Below are positions 34,446 through 42,716 of a DNA stretch of 64,000 bases, one piece after another (position 1 is the first letter of the stretch; every line of letters begins with the position of its first letter). The stretch covers positions 1,612,001-1,676,000 of the forward strand of contig CP004371.1 in the NCBI GenBank assembly GCA_000597885.1, given 5' to 3'. The notes beneath the pieces are model-generated. The model ran no database searches, was not told the origin of the DNA, and saw nothing but the letters and a program-made list of their open reading frames with translations. This stretch comes from Flammeovirgaceae bacterium 311. GTDB lineage: Bacteria > Bacteroidota > Bacteroidia > Cytophagales > Cyclobacteriaceae. A program made the translations under genes and the position numbers.

Positions 34446-35957
34446 ATGACCGCTTCTATTCGTTTCCCTACGCCCTATACGGTAATTTTTATCGTTATTT
34501 TGCTAAGTGCCCTGGCCACCTGGACCATTCCATCAGGCGCTTATGATACCCTGGTATATGATCAGGACCAGCAGCAGTTCCTGCTCACTACCAATACAGG
34601 TACAGAACGCATGCAGGCCGATCGGGAGGTACTAACGCGGCTTGGCATTCCTGTTGAGCTGGAAAAATTCACCGAAGGCAAAATCAAAAAGCCCATTTCT
34701 GTTCCCGGCACCTACAAACAGGTTGATGCTGACCCTGCAGGCTTTGCAGATGTACTTTTTGCTCCCATCAAAGGCATGTACGAGGCCATCGATATTATTT
34801 TGTTTGTATTGATCATAGGTGGTTTCATGGGTGTTTTCAATAGATCCGGCGCTTTTGATGAAGGTATCGGTTACCTGGCCAGTACATTGAAAGGGCGTGA
34901 AAGCCTGCTGATCATACTGGTTACCTCATTAATTGCACTGGGAGGCACCACCTTTGGCCTGGCAGAAGAAACACTGGCCTTTTACCCTATTCTGGTGCCC
35001 GTATTTCTTGCTGCAGGCTATGACCTGCTGATTCCTGTGGCAGTAATTTTTATAGGCTCCTCTATTGGCACCATGGGTTCCACCATTAACCCCTTTGCCA
35101 CCATTGTAGCATCAGATGCCGCGGGCATTAACTGGACTACAGGCTTTTACAGCCGCCTTGCCATGCTGGTGGCAGGCACGGCAATTTCCATTTTTTATAT
35201 TTTACGCTACGCCAGAAAAGTAAAAAAAGACCCTGCCCTCTCCATGGTCCATAAGCCAGGCAAGGCGAGCCCCTCGATGGCGAGCCCCTCTACGGCAACA
35301 GCCACACATAGTCAGTATCATGCAGTGGGTGCTGTCAACAAGCTATTGCTGGTACTGTTCGCCCTAACCTTTGCTGTTATGATCTGGGGAGTTTCTTTTC
35401 AGGGATGGTGGTTTGAGGAAATGACAGCGCTTTTTCTGCTGGCGGCCATCATCATAGGTGTTTTACAGCGTATTGGGGAGCATAATTTTATAGAAGCCTT
35501 TCTGGCAGGCGCCAGAGATCTGCTGGGGGTATCCCTGATCATTGGCATTGCCCGTGGTGTTACCATTGTGCTGAATGAGGGGCAGATCAGTGATACGCTC
35601 CTTTTTTATGCAGCCAATCTGGTAGAAGGCATGTCGGGTTTCCTGTTCCTGCCGGCACTGATGCTTATTTTCTTTGTGTTTACACTCTTTATCTCTTCTT
35701 CTTCCGGCCTGGCGGTGGTCACCATGCCCATCATGAGCTCACTCTCTGCACTGGTAGGCGTACCTACCGAAGAAATTGTAAACGCATATTTATTTGGCTT
35801 TGGCCTGATGACCTTTATCACGCCTACCGGCCTTATTTTGCCCTCGCTGGCCATGGTGAATGTTAAATATAACGTATGGCTTAAATTTATATGGCCACTA
35901 CTCGTTATACTGGCCCTGGTGGGTATTTTCATTATGTGGGCGGGGTTATTAATTTAG
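34446..35957 (+). CDS. YfcC-family membrane transporter
   Basis: 503 aa with about 12 hydrophobic segments. Matches YfcC-type (DcuC/arginine-ornithine-related) carriers: SALATWTIPSGAYDTL at the start, ILFVLIIGGFMGVFNRSGAF, GTMGSTINPFATIVASDAAG and FISSSSGLAVVTMPIMSSL. Family members move C4-dicarboxylates, amino acids or similar substrates; the substrate here is not clear. A 30-residue Ser/Thr/Pro-rich cytosolic linker at ~275-295 (KPGKASPSMASPSTATATHS) is unusual. The gene converges with a truncated remnant whose stop lies inside its 3' end. Confidence 0.85.
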   Translation: MTASIRFPTPYTVIFIVILLSALATWTIPSGAYDTLVYDQDQQQFLLTTNTGTERMQADREVLTRLGIPVELEKFTEGKIKKPISVPGTYKQVDADPAGFADVLFAPIKGMYEAIDIILFVLIIGGFMGVFNRSGAFDEGIGYLASTLKGRESLLIILVTSLIALGGTTFGLAEETLAFYPILVPVFLAAGYDLLIPVAVIFIGSSIGTMGSTINPFATIVASDAAGINWTTGFYSRLAMLVAGTAISIFYILRYARKVKKDPALSMVHKPGKASPSMASPSTATATHSQYHAVGAVNKLLLVLFALTFAVMIWGVSFQGWWFEEMTALFLLAAIIIGVLQRIGEHNFIEAFLAGARDLLGVSLIIGIARGVTIVLNEGQISDTLLFYAANLVEGMSGFLFLPALMLIFFVFTLFISSSSGLAVVTMPIMSSLSALVGVPTEEIVNAYLFGFGLMTFITPTGLILPSLAMVNVKYNVWLKFIWPLLVILALVGIFIMWAGLLI

Positions 35958-36117
35958 ATGAGATTTCCACATAAAAGCTTAAATCCTCAGCAACAACCGC
36001 TAAGTTTTTTCCATCTAAACTGTTACCGTTCATCTCGAAAAGGTATATTTCTGTGGCAGGTTGTGCCAGCAACTGCAGGGGAGCAAGCGAAAAGATGAAT
36101 AATAGAATAGCTTTCAT
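35932..36117 (-). pseudogene. Truncated N-terminus of a secreted protein
   Basis: An ATG at 36117 starts a signal peptide (MKAILLFIFSLAPLQLLAQ) and PATEIYLFEM, which resembles the start of WD40/TolB-like propeller proteins of Bacteroidota. After ~25 more residues the frame runs into the 3' end of the YfcC gene and stops at 35932. The propeller itself is missing. Probably a remnant left by deletion or rearrangement. Confidence 0.45.
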
Positions 36118-36225
36118 CCGGTAAAGTAATAAACAGCTGAGTGTAGCTTTGTGTGCACTTAAAAGCAAAGCCAGATCCCTGGTTATGCAGAGGCTCTTTT
36201 TGACCAAAATTAACAGCAGAATTTG

Positions 36226-36233
36226 TAGATTTG
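36226..36233 (+). promoter_or_regulatory. Candidate -7 box giving a leaderless DUF2279 transcript
   Basis: TAGATTTG (TAnnTTTG) ends 3 bp before the ATG at 36237, and TTTG lies upstream at 36199-36202. If used, the transcript would start at or next to the ATG. Confidence 0.35.
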
Positions 36234-36236
36234 GGT

Positions 36237-37148
36237 ATGCGCCTCCTCCTGCTGCTTTTGCTGATGATCTGCAACCTGCCCTTGTGCCATGGGCAATCAC
36301 CTGCCGATACTGTTAAATCGCCGCCACTGAATAAGCGTAAGCTTTATTCCGCTGCTGCCACAGGTGCAGCCTTTTATGTTGGTGGCATCAGCTACCTGCA
36401 GTTTGTCTGGTACAAAGATCATGAGCGGGTGCCTTTCCATTATTATAACGATGCGGCAGGCTATCTGCAGGTAGATAAATTCGGGCATGCCTGGGGAGCC
36501 TACATCGAAAGCTATATTGGTTATCACTGGCTACGGGCTGCAGGCTTGCCCCGGAACAAGGCCCTGGTATGGGGCGGCAGCCTGGGGTTCATCCTGCAGG
36601 CTCCCATTGAGGTATTCGATGGCATTTATGAGGGCTGGGGGTTTTCCTGGTCTGATATGGCAGCAAATGCTGCCGGATCTGCCATAGTAGTTGGAAATGA
36701 GCTACTTTTCAGGCAGCAGCTGCTAAAGTATAAATTCAGCTTTTCCCCCTCGCCCTACCGTAAACAAGCTCACGGCTACCTGGGTGATACACCGCTGGAA
36801 AGCCTCTTTCTGGATTATAATGCCCACACCTACTGGCTTAGCATGCCAGTGCAACAGCTGCTGTCGCAGCAAAAACTTCCTCCCTGGCTAAATGTAGCCG
36901 TTGGCTACAGTGCCAATGGCATGTATGGAGAATTTAAAAACCGATTGTATTACCGGGGGCTCCCTATACCCCCTGCCGAACGCTACCGCCAGTTTTTACT
37001 CTCAGCAGATGTGGACTGGACCCGTATTCCAACCAACAGCAGGTTTTTAAAAACGCTCTTTAAGGGGATGGTCTTTATCAAGCTGCCTTTTCCTGCCCTG
37101 GAGGTTAACAGCAAGGGAGGAATCCGCCTGCATGGCATGTATTATTAG
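36237..37148 (+). CDS. DUF2279 (YfiM-like) family protein
   Basis: 303 aa from the ATG at 36237 with a signal peptide (MRLLLLLLLMICNLPLCHG). The segment DKFGHAWGAYIESYIGYHWL plus FEVFDGIYEGWGFSWSDMAA is typical of DUF2279 proteins, which include lipoprotein YfiM-like members. Predicted periplasmic or outer-membrane associated; function unknown. Confidence 0.75.
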   Translation: MRLLLLLLLMICNLPLCHGQSPADTVKSPPLNKRKLYSAAATGAAFYVGGISYLQFVWYKDHERVPFHYYNDAAGYLQVDKFGHAWGAYIESYIGYHWLRAAGLPRNKALVWGGSLGFILQAPIEVFDGIYEGWGFSWSDMAANAAGSAIVVGNELLFRQQLLKYKFSFSPSPYRKQAHGYLGDTPLESLFLDYNAHTYWLSMPVQQLLSQQKLPPWLNVAVGYSANGMYGEFKNRLYYRGLPIPPAERYRQFLLSADVDWTRIPTNSRFLKTLFKGMVFIKLPFPALEVNSKGGIRLHGMYY

Positions 37149-37308
37149 GAGCTGGTGTCTGCACCTGAACTAATGCAGGAGCAGGTTCATTAACAGTAAA
37201 GCTGGGAACCTTTTTTCTGTTTTATGAAATTCTGTTAACTTATGCTGCAACAGCCATGTTTATTCAGACTTGCGCTGTATATAGCTTAATCAACCAAAAC
37301 TTAACACG

Positions 37309-38196
37309 ATGAAAAAGGTATTTTTATTCTTATCCGGAGGGGCACTCTTTTTTGCCTCCTGCAACAGCCAAAGCGAAAACACAAATAATGAGGTAGCCAC
37401 GGATACAACCACCAGCACGGTTGCACAGGAACCGGAGGTACGTCTGGAGGAGGTGTGGGCAACCGAAGCTGTTTTTGAAACTCCGGAATCTGTTTACTAC
37501 AATGCCGATGAAAATATGTTGTACGTTAGCAACATCGTAGGTGACGCTGGTAACAAAGATGGCAAGGGGTATATATCAAAAATGTCTACCGACGGCAAAA
37601 TGGTAACCAAGGAATGGGCAACGGGTCTGGATGCTCCCCTGGGCATCACGATGATGGACGGCACCCTTTATGTAACCAATGTTGATGAGCTGGTAGCCAT
37701 TGATCCTGATGGGAAAATCAAGAAGCGATACCCCGTAAAAGGTGCTAAATTTCTGAACGACCCTGTAGCCGCCGATAATAAAATTCTTTTTACAGATATG
37801 CGGGATAATAAGATCTATGCCCTGGAGAATGAAAATATAACCGTATGGAAGGAAAAGGACTTAAACAGCCCTAACGGACTGGCTTATCACAACGGCAATG
37901 TAATGGTAGCCTCCAATACACTCGATGTAGTAACACAGGATGGTGCAAACGAAGAGCTTGCCACAGGTATTGATGCCGGCGATGGTATTGGTATTGTTGA
38001 CGACAACAGCTACCTGGTATCTAACTGGCATGGCGAGATCTATTATGTGGAAAAAGGAAAGGACAAGGTAAAGCTTCTTGATACAAAAGATCAGAAGATC
38101 AATACGGCCGACATCACCTACATAGCTGATCAAAATTTGCTGCTGGTTCCAACTTTCAGCAACAACCGCGTGGTGGCATACAGGCTTGTGCGGTAA
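37309..38196 (+). CDS. SMP-30/gluconolactonase-like lipoprotein
   Basis: 295 aa. Lipobox signal (FFASC at ~14-18), then a Glu/Thr-rich spacer and a six-bladed-propeller repeat pattern (TPESVYYNADENMLYVSNIV, LDAPLGITMMDGTLYVTNVD, NSPNGLAYHNGNVMVASN, GDGIGIVDDNSYLVSNWHGE). This fits SMP-30/NHL-type propellers; a lactonase activity is possible but the metal site is not obvious. Closed by a strong terminator. Confidence 0.78.
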   Translation: MKKVFLFLSGGALFFASCNSQSENTNNEVATDTTTSTVAQEPEVRLEEVWATEAVFETPESVYYNADENMLYVSNIVGDAGNKDGKGYISKMSTDGKMVTKEWATGLDAPLGITMMDGTLYVTNVDELVAIDPDGKIKKRYPVKGAKFLNDPVAADNKILFTDMRDNKIYALENENITVWKEKDLNSPNGLAYHNGNVMVASNTLDVVTQDGANEELATGIDAGDGIGIVDDNSYLVSNWHGEIYYVEKGKDKVKLLDTKDQKINTADITYIADQNLLLVPTFSNNRVVAYRLVR

Positions 38197-38254
38197 AAAA
38201 GAAGTGGCTTAAAATCTGTAGCTTTAAAATACTTGTTTATTTTATTCTAAACAT

Positions 38255-38288
38255 AAAGAAGCCCTGGCTCATGAGCCAGGGCTTCTTT
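38255..38288. terminator. Bidirectional terminator
   Basis: Perfect 16-bp arms (AAAGAAGCCCTGGCTC, 38255-38270, with GAGCCAGGGCTTCTTT, 38273-38288) between convergent genes. Confidence 0.9.
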
Positions 38289-38325
38289 GCAGTACACATA
38301 TTCGCTGATCAATTTCCGGGGTCAA

Positions 38326-39345
38326 TTATCCTTCATTGGATCTTCTCCAGGTATCCAGCTCCTGAATTTGTCTTCTGTTATTTTCTATTATTTGCTGTGC
38401 TATGGCTTTCACCTCAGGATTCTGACCATGCTGCACCGCAACTTCAGCCATTTCTATGGCATCCTGATGGTGCAGAATAAGGATATGCGCAAAGTCATGA
38501 TCCGCATCACCATTCAGACTTTCCTGCTGTAACTGCTCCATAGTACCTTCAGTAGCACCTCTTAACTGCTGCATCGGATCACCACTAACTGTACCGCTTG
38601 TACCTGTGGTGCCGGTTGTTCCAGTAGTACCCATTGTGCCGGTTGTACCGGTATTGCCTGTGGTTCCAGTAGTACCCATTGTGCCGGTAGTTCCTGTAGT
38701 GCTAGTTGTACCGGTTGTTCCAGTGGTTCCTGTAGTGCCAGTTGTACCAGTGGTTCCGGTTGTACCAGTGGTTCCAGTAGTACCTGTAGTTCCCATTTGC
38801 TGCTGGTTCATGGAACCAGTGGCATTACCTGCAAATTGTTGCAGTCTATCTATTTCTTGTTGTTTAGTGGTTATCAACTGCCTGGCTCTGTCAGTAATTT
38901 CAGTATTGTCTCCAGACTGCATTACCTGATGGGCCATATTGATAGCACCCTGGTGATGATAAATCATCATTTGGGCAAAAGCCTCGTCAATATTATTGCC
39001 ACTCATATCAACACCCTGCATTTGTTGCATCATGTCCTGCATAGGCATCACTAACTGCTGGGTAGTTGCAGGCAGTTCAGCAAAAGCGGCATCATCAAAG
39101 CTACCAGCTGCCATTCTGTCTGTATCAAGTCCTTCGCCAGTGGTAGCTACATCTTCTCTTGTCATCACTCCGTCATCATTAGCAGGATCAGTTCCGGCAG
39201 CCCCTGCACCAATTGATTCGGTGGTTACAGTTTGGGTCTCATCTGCAGGATACTGATCTGAGGTTGCTACAGTCCTGTCTGAGCAGGACGAAAAAAAATA
39301 ACCGGCTGCTAATAAGGTCGCGACTAAAAAATTCTTTCCTTTCAT
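38326..39345 (-). CDS. DUF305 repeat lipoprotein with Gly-Thr-Thr collagen-like linker
   Basis: 339 aa. A lipobox signal (YFFSSC, C21) and an acidic stretch lead to two DUF305-like four-helix units. Unit 1 is ~90-172 ([20 protein letters not shown]); unit 2 is ~257-335 ([20 protein letters not shown]). Each has the His pair and Met residues that in DUF305/CopM-type proteins are linked to metal, often copper, binding. Between them, residues 185-253 are 23 Gly-x-y triplets, mostly GTT with some GTM, GNT and GTV. Such a long triplet spacer between the two halves is unusual. Probably envelope metal or stress defence. Confidence 0.85.
   Translation of the reverse strand: MKGKNFLVATLLAAGYFFSSCSDRTVATSDQYPADETQTVTTESIGAGAAGTDPANDDGVMTREDVATTGEGLDTDRMAAGSFDDAAFAELPATTQQLVMPMQDMMQQMQGVDMSGNNIDEAFAQMMIYHHQGAINMAHQVMQSGDNTEITDRARQLITTKQQEIDRLQQFAGNATGSMNQQQMGTTGTTGTTGTTGTTGTTGTTGTTGTTGTTSTTGTTGTMGTTGTTGNTGTTGTMGTTGTTGTTGTSGTVSGDPMQQLRGATEGTMEQLQQESLNGDADHDFAHILILHHQDAIEMAEVAVQHGQNPEVKAIAQQIIENNRRQIQELDTWRRSNEG
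38587..38793 (-). repeat. Gly-Thr-Thr triplet tract in the DUF305 lipoprotein
   Basis: 23 in-frame triplets, about 207 bp of 9-bp-like DNA repeats (GGTACTACT-type variants), prone to slippage. Ten GTT units run without interruption, then STT, GTM, GNT and GTS variants. Confidence 0.85.
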
Positions 39346-39603
39346 GGTTGTTCTGGTTTAATTCCCTTTATAAACGAATGCCAGACTAAAGAGTTTTAAA
39401 AATCATATTGCTATATTTCAAGGCTTTAGCCTCTCCAGATCCTGATTTCAAAGTTTTTTTATTCGAATTTTAAGGGCTGGCAGGCCAAGCTTTCAGCTGC
39501 AGTACAGTATTCTATTCTTGCATTGGCTGCCTGTATAGAGGGGTATTCTTCAACAGGCTGTTAGTCCCGGCAAGTGTTAGTGATGCCTGGCTTAATCCTC
39601 TTT

Positions 39604-39975
39604 TCAGCTGCTTTCGCGGGCCGGATCCGGATTAATCAACAGCATGAATAGCAAGCTTCCCAGGCAGAAACAAACCACGTCGACCCAGTCTGCCGTAAAC
39701 CTGGATGATAAAGCAGGGAAAATCACTTCGGATACGAAGGCAATAAAAAAGGTAGCAACTACTACATCCAGCACTGTTAATCGATAATTTTCTCCCCGTC
39801 TGAACAGCACCCTCCTTTCTGCAACTAATAAGGTAAGGATAATTGGCATAGCCAGCAGACTATCCAGATAAGAATCTACATACCCCAAATCAACATGCAA
39901 AACTTTCTGCAGTATTTGATGCAGCACAAACAGCAGGCAACAGATAATGAATACAGGTGACTTAAGAATTTTCAT
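39604..39975 (-). CDS. Membrane protein of unknown function
   Basis: 123 aa with four hydrophobic segments (PVFIICCLLFVLHQIL, LLAMPIILTLLVAE, VVVATFFIAFVSEVIFPAL, VDVVCFCLGSLLFMLLI). No family recognised. It lies 11 bp downstream of the 72-aa membrane protein gene on the same strand, so they are probably one transcript. Confidence 0.6.
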   Translation of the reverse strand: MKILKSPVFIICCLLFVLHQILQKVLHVDLGYVDSYLDSLLAMPIILTLLVAERRVLFRRGENYRLTVLDVVVATFFIAFVSEVIFPALSSRFTADWVDVVCFCLGSLLFMLLINPDPARESS

Positions 39976-39986
39976 GCTGCAGCATA

Positions 39987-40205
39987 TTATAGACCACCAA
40001 TAAATACCCCTATCAAAAACAGCACTACTACAGGAGAAAAAGCAGTAAGCAGTAACAGTACAATACTCTTAAAGAAGATCTTAATTATCTGAAGGAATAA
40101 GTTATCTGTCGGGTCCGGTTTTACCCATTGCCCAAGTTCCCTGATTTTCTGCATCAGGAATTTCTGCAGTTCTTTGCCGAACGACTCTTCTTCTTTTTCA
40201 TCCAT
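39987..40205 (-). CDS. Small membrane-anchored protein of unknown function
   Basis: 72 aa: charged N-terminal half (MDEKEEESFGKELQKFLMQK), then one long hydrophobic segment (FFKSIVLLLLTAFSPVVVLF). First gene of a likely two-gene operon with the 123-aa membrane protein. Function unknown. Confidence 0.6.
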   Translation of the reverse strand: MDEKEEESFGKELQKFLMQKIRELGQWVKPDPTDNLFLQIIKIFFKSIVLLLLTAFSPVVVLFLIGVFIGGL

Positions 40206-40372
40206 TGTGTAGACTTTAATAGTACTCGTTTAAAGAATCGATGCCTTACTGGTTTTGTTTAGCTTGTTTCTAATACGGTGCCTGCCCTGCACAACCGGGA
40301 GAAAACAAAAGGTCATGCCTGCTGTTAGGTCAGTATAAAGCAATTTTTTAATCCAGTATAAAAGAATTTATT

Positions 40373-40537
40373 ATGCTTAAATGGGCATTGATATTTTTAA
40401 TTCTGGCTATTATCTCAGCAATTTTTGGATTTGGTGGCCTTGCTGTTGCTTTCGCTCAGATAGCAAAAATACTATTCTACATTTTCCTGGTTATTCTGGT
40501 AATTGTACTGATACTTGGTCTAAGCAGAGGATGGTGA
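40373..40537 (+). CDS. DUF1328-family small membrane protein (YtjA-like)
   Basis: 54 aa, starting MLKWALIFLILAIISAIFGF. Two transmembrane helices, with the conserved FGFGG and a final LSRGW. This fits DUF1328/YtjA, a stress-associated inner-membrane family of ~53-60 aa in many bacteria. Too short for automatic finders. The start is a normal ATG preceded by AAAAGAATTTATT. It precedes the P450 gene by 233 bp. Confidence 0.8.
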   Translation: MLKWALIFLILAIISAIFGFGGLAVAFAQIAKILFYIFLVILVIVLILGLSRGW

Positions 40538-40770
40538 TGCTAAACCTTCAGCATGCAATTCCTTCCGGTAAGCTCGTTCTTCACCAGCCAGTACCCTTTA
40601 GCTCCGGCAGCACAGTTTATAAATCTCAAAATCCCGCTGCAGCTCTTTTACCTGCCTGCAGGCTGTAAATCATAAGGCATGGTAACAGTATGCCAAAGGC
40701 CATTAACTTCAGGCTGACAATTGATTTTTCCCACCAACCAATTATTGCTTTTTTTACTCAAGATTTACCT

Positions 40771-42018
40771 ATGAACAACATTCCTAAAGACAAAAATCCG
40801 GATAGCACACTATCACTGATGCTGGAGGGGTTTCCCTTTATTCGGAACCGCTGCCAACGGTACGGGTCAGATATTTTCGAAACCAGGTTGATGCTACAGA
40901 AAACTGTTTGCCTGCATGGAGAAGAAGCTGCGAAGATTTTTTATGATCCGGCCCGGTTTAAGCGAAAAGGGGCAGCGCCTAAGCGGATACAAAAGACGCT
41001 ATTTGGGGAAAAAGGAGTACAAACGCTGGATGGCGAAGCACACCGCCACCGCAAAGCAGCCTTTATGTCATTGATGACGCGGGATCATATACAACTGTTG
41101 ATGCAGATGCTGGAAAATAACTGGCGCCTGTACATCCATAAATGGGAAACAGTAGACAGCCTGGTACTGTATGATGAAGTGCAGGAACTGTTGTGCAGGG
41201 CTTCCAGTAAATGGGCAGGTGTTCCCATGCAGGAGTCGGAGGTAAAAAACAGGGCTAAAGACTATGGCTTGATGGTAGATGCCTTTGGGGCCATAGGACC
41301 CCGCCACCTGCGCGGCAGACTGGCAAGAACCAGAGCCGAAAACTGGATGAAGGGTATTGTGAAACAAATCCGCAGCGGACAACTAACACCCGAGCCCGGA
41401 ACCGCCGCGCATCTGTTTTCCTGGCACCAGGACCTGAAAGGCAAGCTCCTTCCAGAGAAAGTAGCTGCTGTGGAAATCATTAATATTATACGGCCTATAG
41501 TGGCCATTGCCCGCTACATAACTTTTAGTGCGCTGGCCATGCATGAGCATCCCGAGTACAGGCAAAAGCTGCAGACTGGCGAGGCCGATATGGAAGAGAT
41601 TTTTGCACAGGAGGTTCGCCGTTTTTACCCCTTTGGCCCCTTTCTGGGAGCGCGGGTAAAAAAAGATTTTGAATGGGGTGGCTATCATTTTCCTAAAAAC
41701 CGGCTGGTACTGTTGGATATCTGGGGAACCAATCGTGATGAAAAACAGTGGGAGGAACCCGACAGGTTCTGGCCCGAACGTTTCAGAAACTGGAATGGCA
41801 GTCCTTTTAATTTTATCCCACAGGGCGGAGGAGATTTTATGGCAAATCACCGTTGCGCGGGCGAATGGATCACCATAGAAGTTATGAAGCAGGCCATTAA
41901 CATACTGGCCAATAAAATCAATTACAGGGTACCTGAACAGGACCTTGGCTTTAGCCTGGTGAGGATGCCTACCATTCCCAGAAGCCGCTTTGTGATCAGC
42001 GATGTTAAAGTCAAATAA
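40771..42018 (+). CDS. Cytochrome P450 fatty-acid peroxygenase (CYP152 type)
   Basis: 415 aa from the ATG at 40771, where the family starts (MNNIPKDKNPDSTLSLMLEG); the frame opens earlier at 40690. It follows Bacillus P450-BSbeta (417 aa) closely: DAFGAIGPRH, NIIRPIVAIARYITF with the Arg-Pro pair that replaces the usual acid-alcohol pair, EVRRFYPFGPFLGARVKKDF, and the heme loop GGGDFMANHRCAGEWITIEV with Cys. CYP152 enzymes use H2O2 to hydroxylate or decarboxylate free fatty acids, so no redox partner gene is expected, and none is adjacent. Confidence 0.92.
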   Translation: MNNIPKDKNPDSTLSLMLEGFPFIRNRCQRYGSDIFETRLMLQKTVCLHGEEAAKIFYDPARFKRKGAAPKRIQKTLFGEKGVQTLDGEAHRHRKAAFMSLMTRDHIQLLMQMLENNWRLYIHKWETVDSLVLYDEVQELLCRASSKWAGVPMQESEVKNRAKDYGLMVDAFGAIGPRHLRGRLARTRAENWMKGIVKQIRSGQLTPEPGTAAHLFSWHQDLKGKLLPEKVAAVEIINIIRPIVAIARYITFSALAMHEHPEYRQKLQTGEADMEEIFAQEVRRFYPFGPFLGARVKKDFEWGGYHFPKNRLVLLDIWGTNRDEKQWEEPDRFWPERFRNWNGSPFNFIPQGGGDFMANHRCAGEWITIEVMKQAINILANKINYRVPEQDLGFSLVRMPTIPRSRFVISDVKVK

Positions 42019-42120
42019 GCAGGTGGTAAAGCTCACCGCTTTTCGGGCCACGGCTTAGTGCCGGCAATACATAAGGCTGCTGCTGATGCTGTTATGTGTA
42101 GCTGCCCCTGCCATTTGTTG

Positions 42121-42390
42121 CTACCTTTGCTGATAAGCTTTTGGGGTAATACCTACCTCTTTTTTAAAGGCACGGATAAAGTAGTTCAGGTTCTGAAAGC
42201 CCGCCATATAACACACCTGGGTAACGTTGTTGCGGCTGTTGCCCAGGTATTCTTTTGCTAGCCTGATCCTTTCTTTCAGGATATAATCTGCAGGCGTATA
42301 ACCAAATTCTTCTCTGAACTTACGAATTACCCAAAGCGCCAGAGATGTAATTGATAGGCTGCGCGACATGTAGGGCCTTTGATGTTTCAT
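42121..42390 (-). pseudogene. AraC-family helix-turn-helix remnant (C-terminal part only)
   Basis: An 89-codon frame with the second half of an AraC DNA-binding domain (FREEFGYTPADYILKERIRL, then VCYMAGFQNLNYFIRAFKKE). The first helix-turn-helix is damaged and the sensor domain is absent; a stop lies just upstream. It sits head-to-head with a 5'-truncated DUF779 gene. A functional small regulator cannot be ruled out, but loss of the N-terminal part is more likely. Confidence 0.6.
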
Positions 42391-42448
42391 CAGAGGGGCG
42401 GCGGTTGCAACTACTCACAGCCTATGTGCTTTCAAAAAAGTTAAGTAG

Positions 42449-42679
42449 TTCAAAGCCGAAGATAGCGATGTGCTGCTGGGTGAGGTCCACGGCTGTGATT
42501 TTTATATGAGCCGCGATCAGTATGAGTACTGGAAGCACACCCAGCTAACCCTGGACACCACTCCCGGCCGGGGATCCAGCTTTTCGCTTGAGATCCACCT
42601 GGGCATCCGGTTCCTGATCCGCTCCCGCCTGTTTACAGAAGAGGAAATGGCGCAATTGCAGCCCGCTGAAAGCAATTAG
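42449..42679 (+). pseudogene. 5'-truncated DUF779 gene remnant
   Basis: 76 codons (from just after a TAG at 42446) matching the C-terminal half of DUF779: DVLLGEVHGCDFYMSRDQYE, WKHTQLTLDTTPGRGSSFSL and RFLIRSRLF. DUF779 genes normally sit beside aldehyde dehydrogenase and AraC genes. The Cys-containing N-terminal half is missing, so the protein cannot be functional. Confidence 0.75.
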
Positions 42680-42716
42680 GATAAACTAAAACTTTTTGTG
42701 TACCGTTTCTGAAAAT

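Noticed and set aside
35250-35310. Repeated GCGAGCCCCTC in the YfcC gene as a mobile or slippage element
   Set aside because: Only two imperfect copies, in frame, within a variable linker; ordinary local duplication.
38606-38929. Plus-strand frame rich in Val-Pro (VPVVPVVP) opposite the DUF305 gene
   Set aside because: It is the antisense of the Gly-Thr-Thr codons; the repetitive look is a shadow of the real gene.
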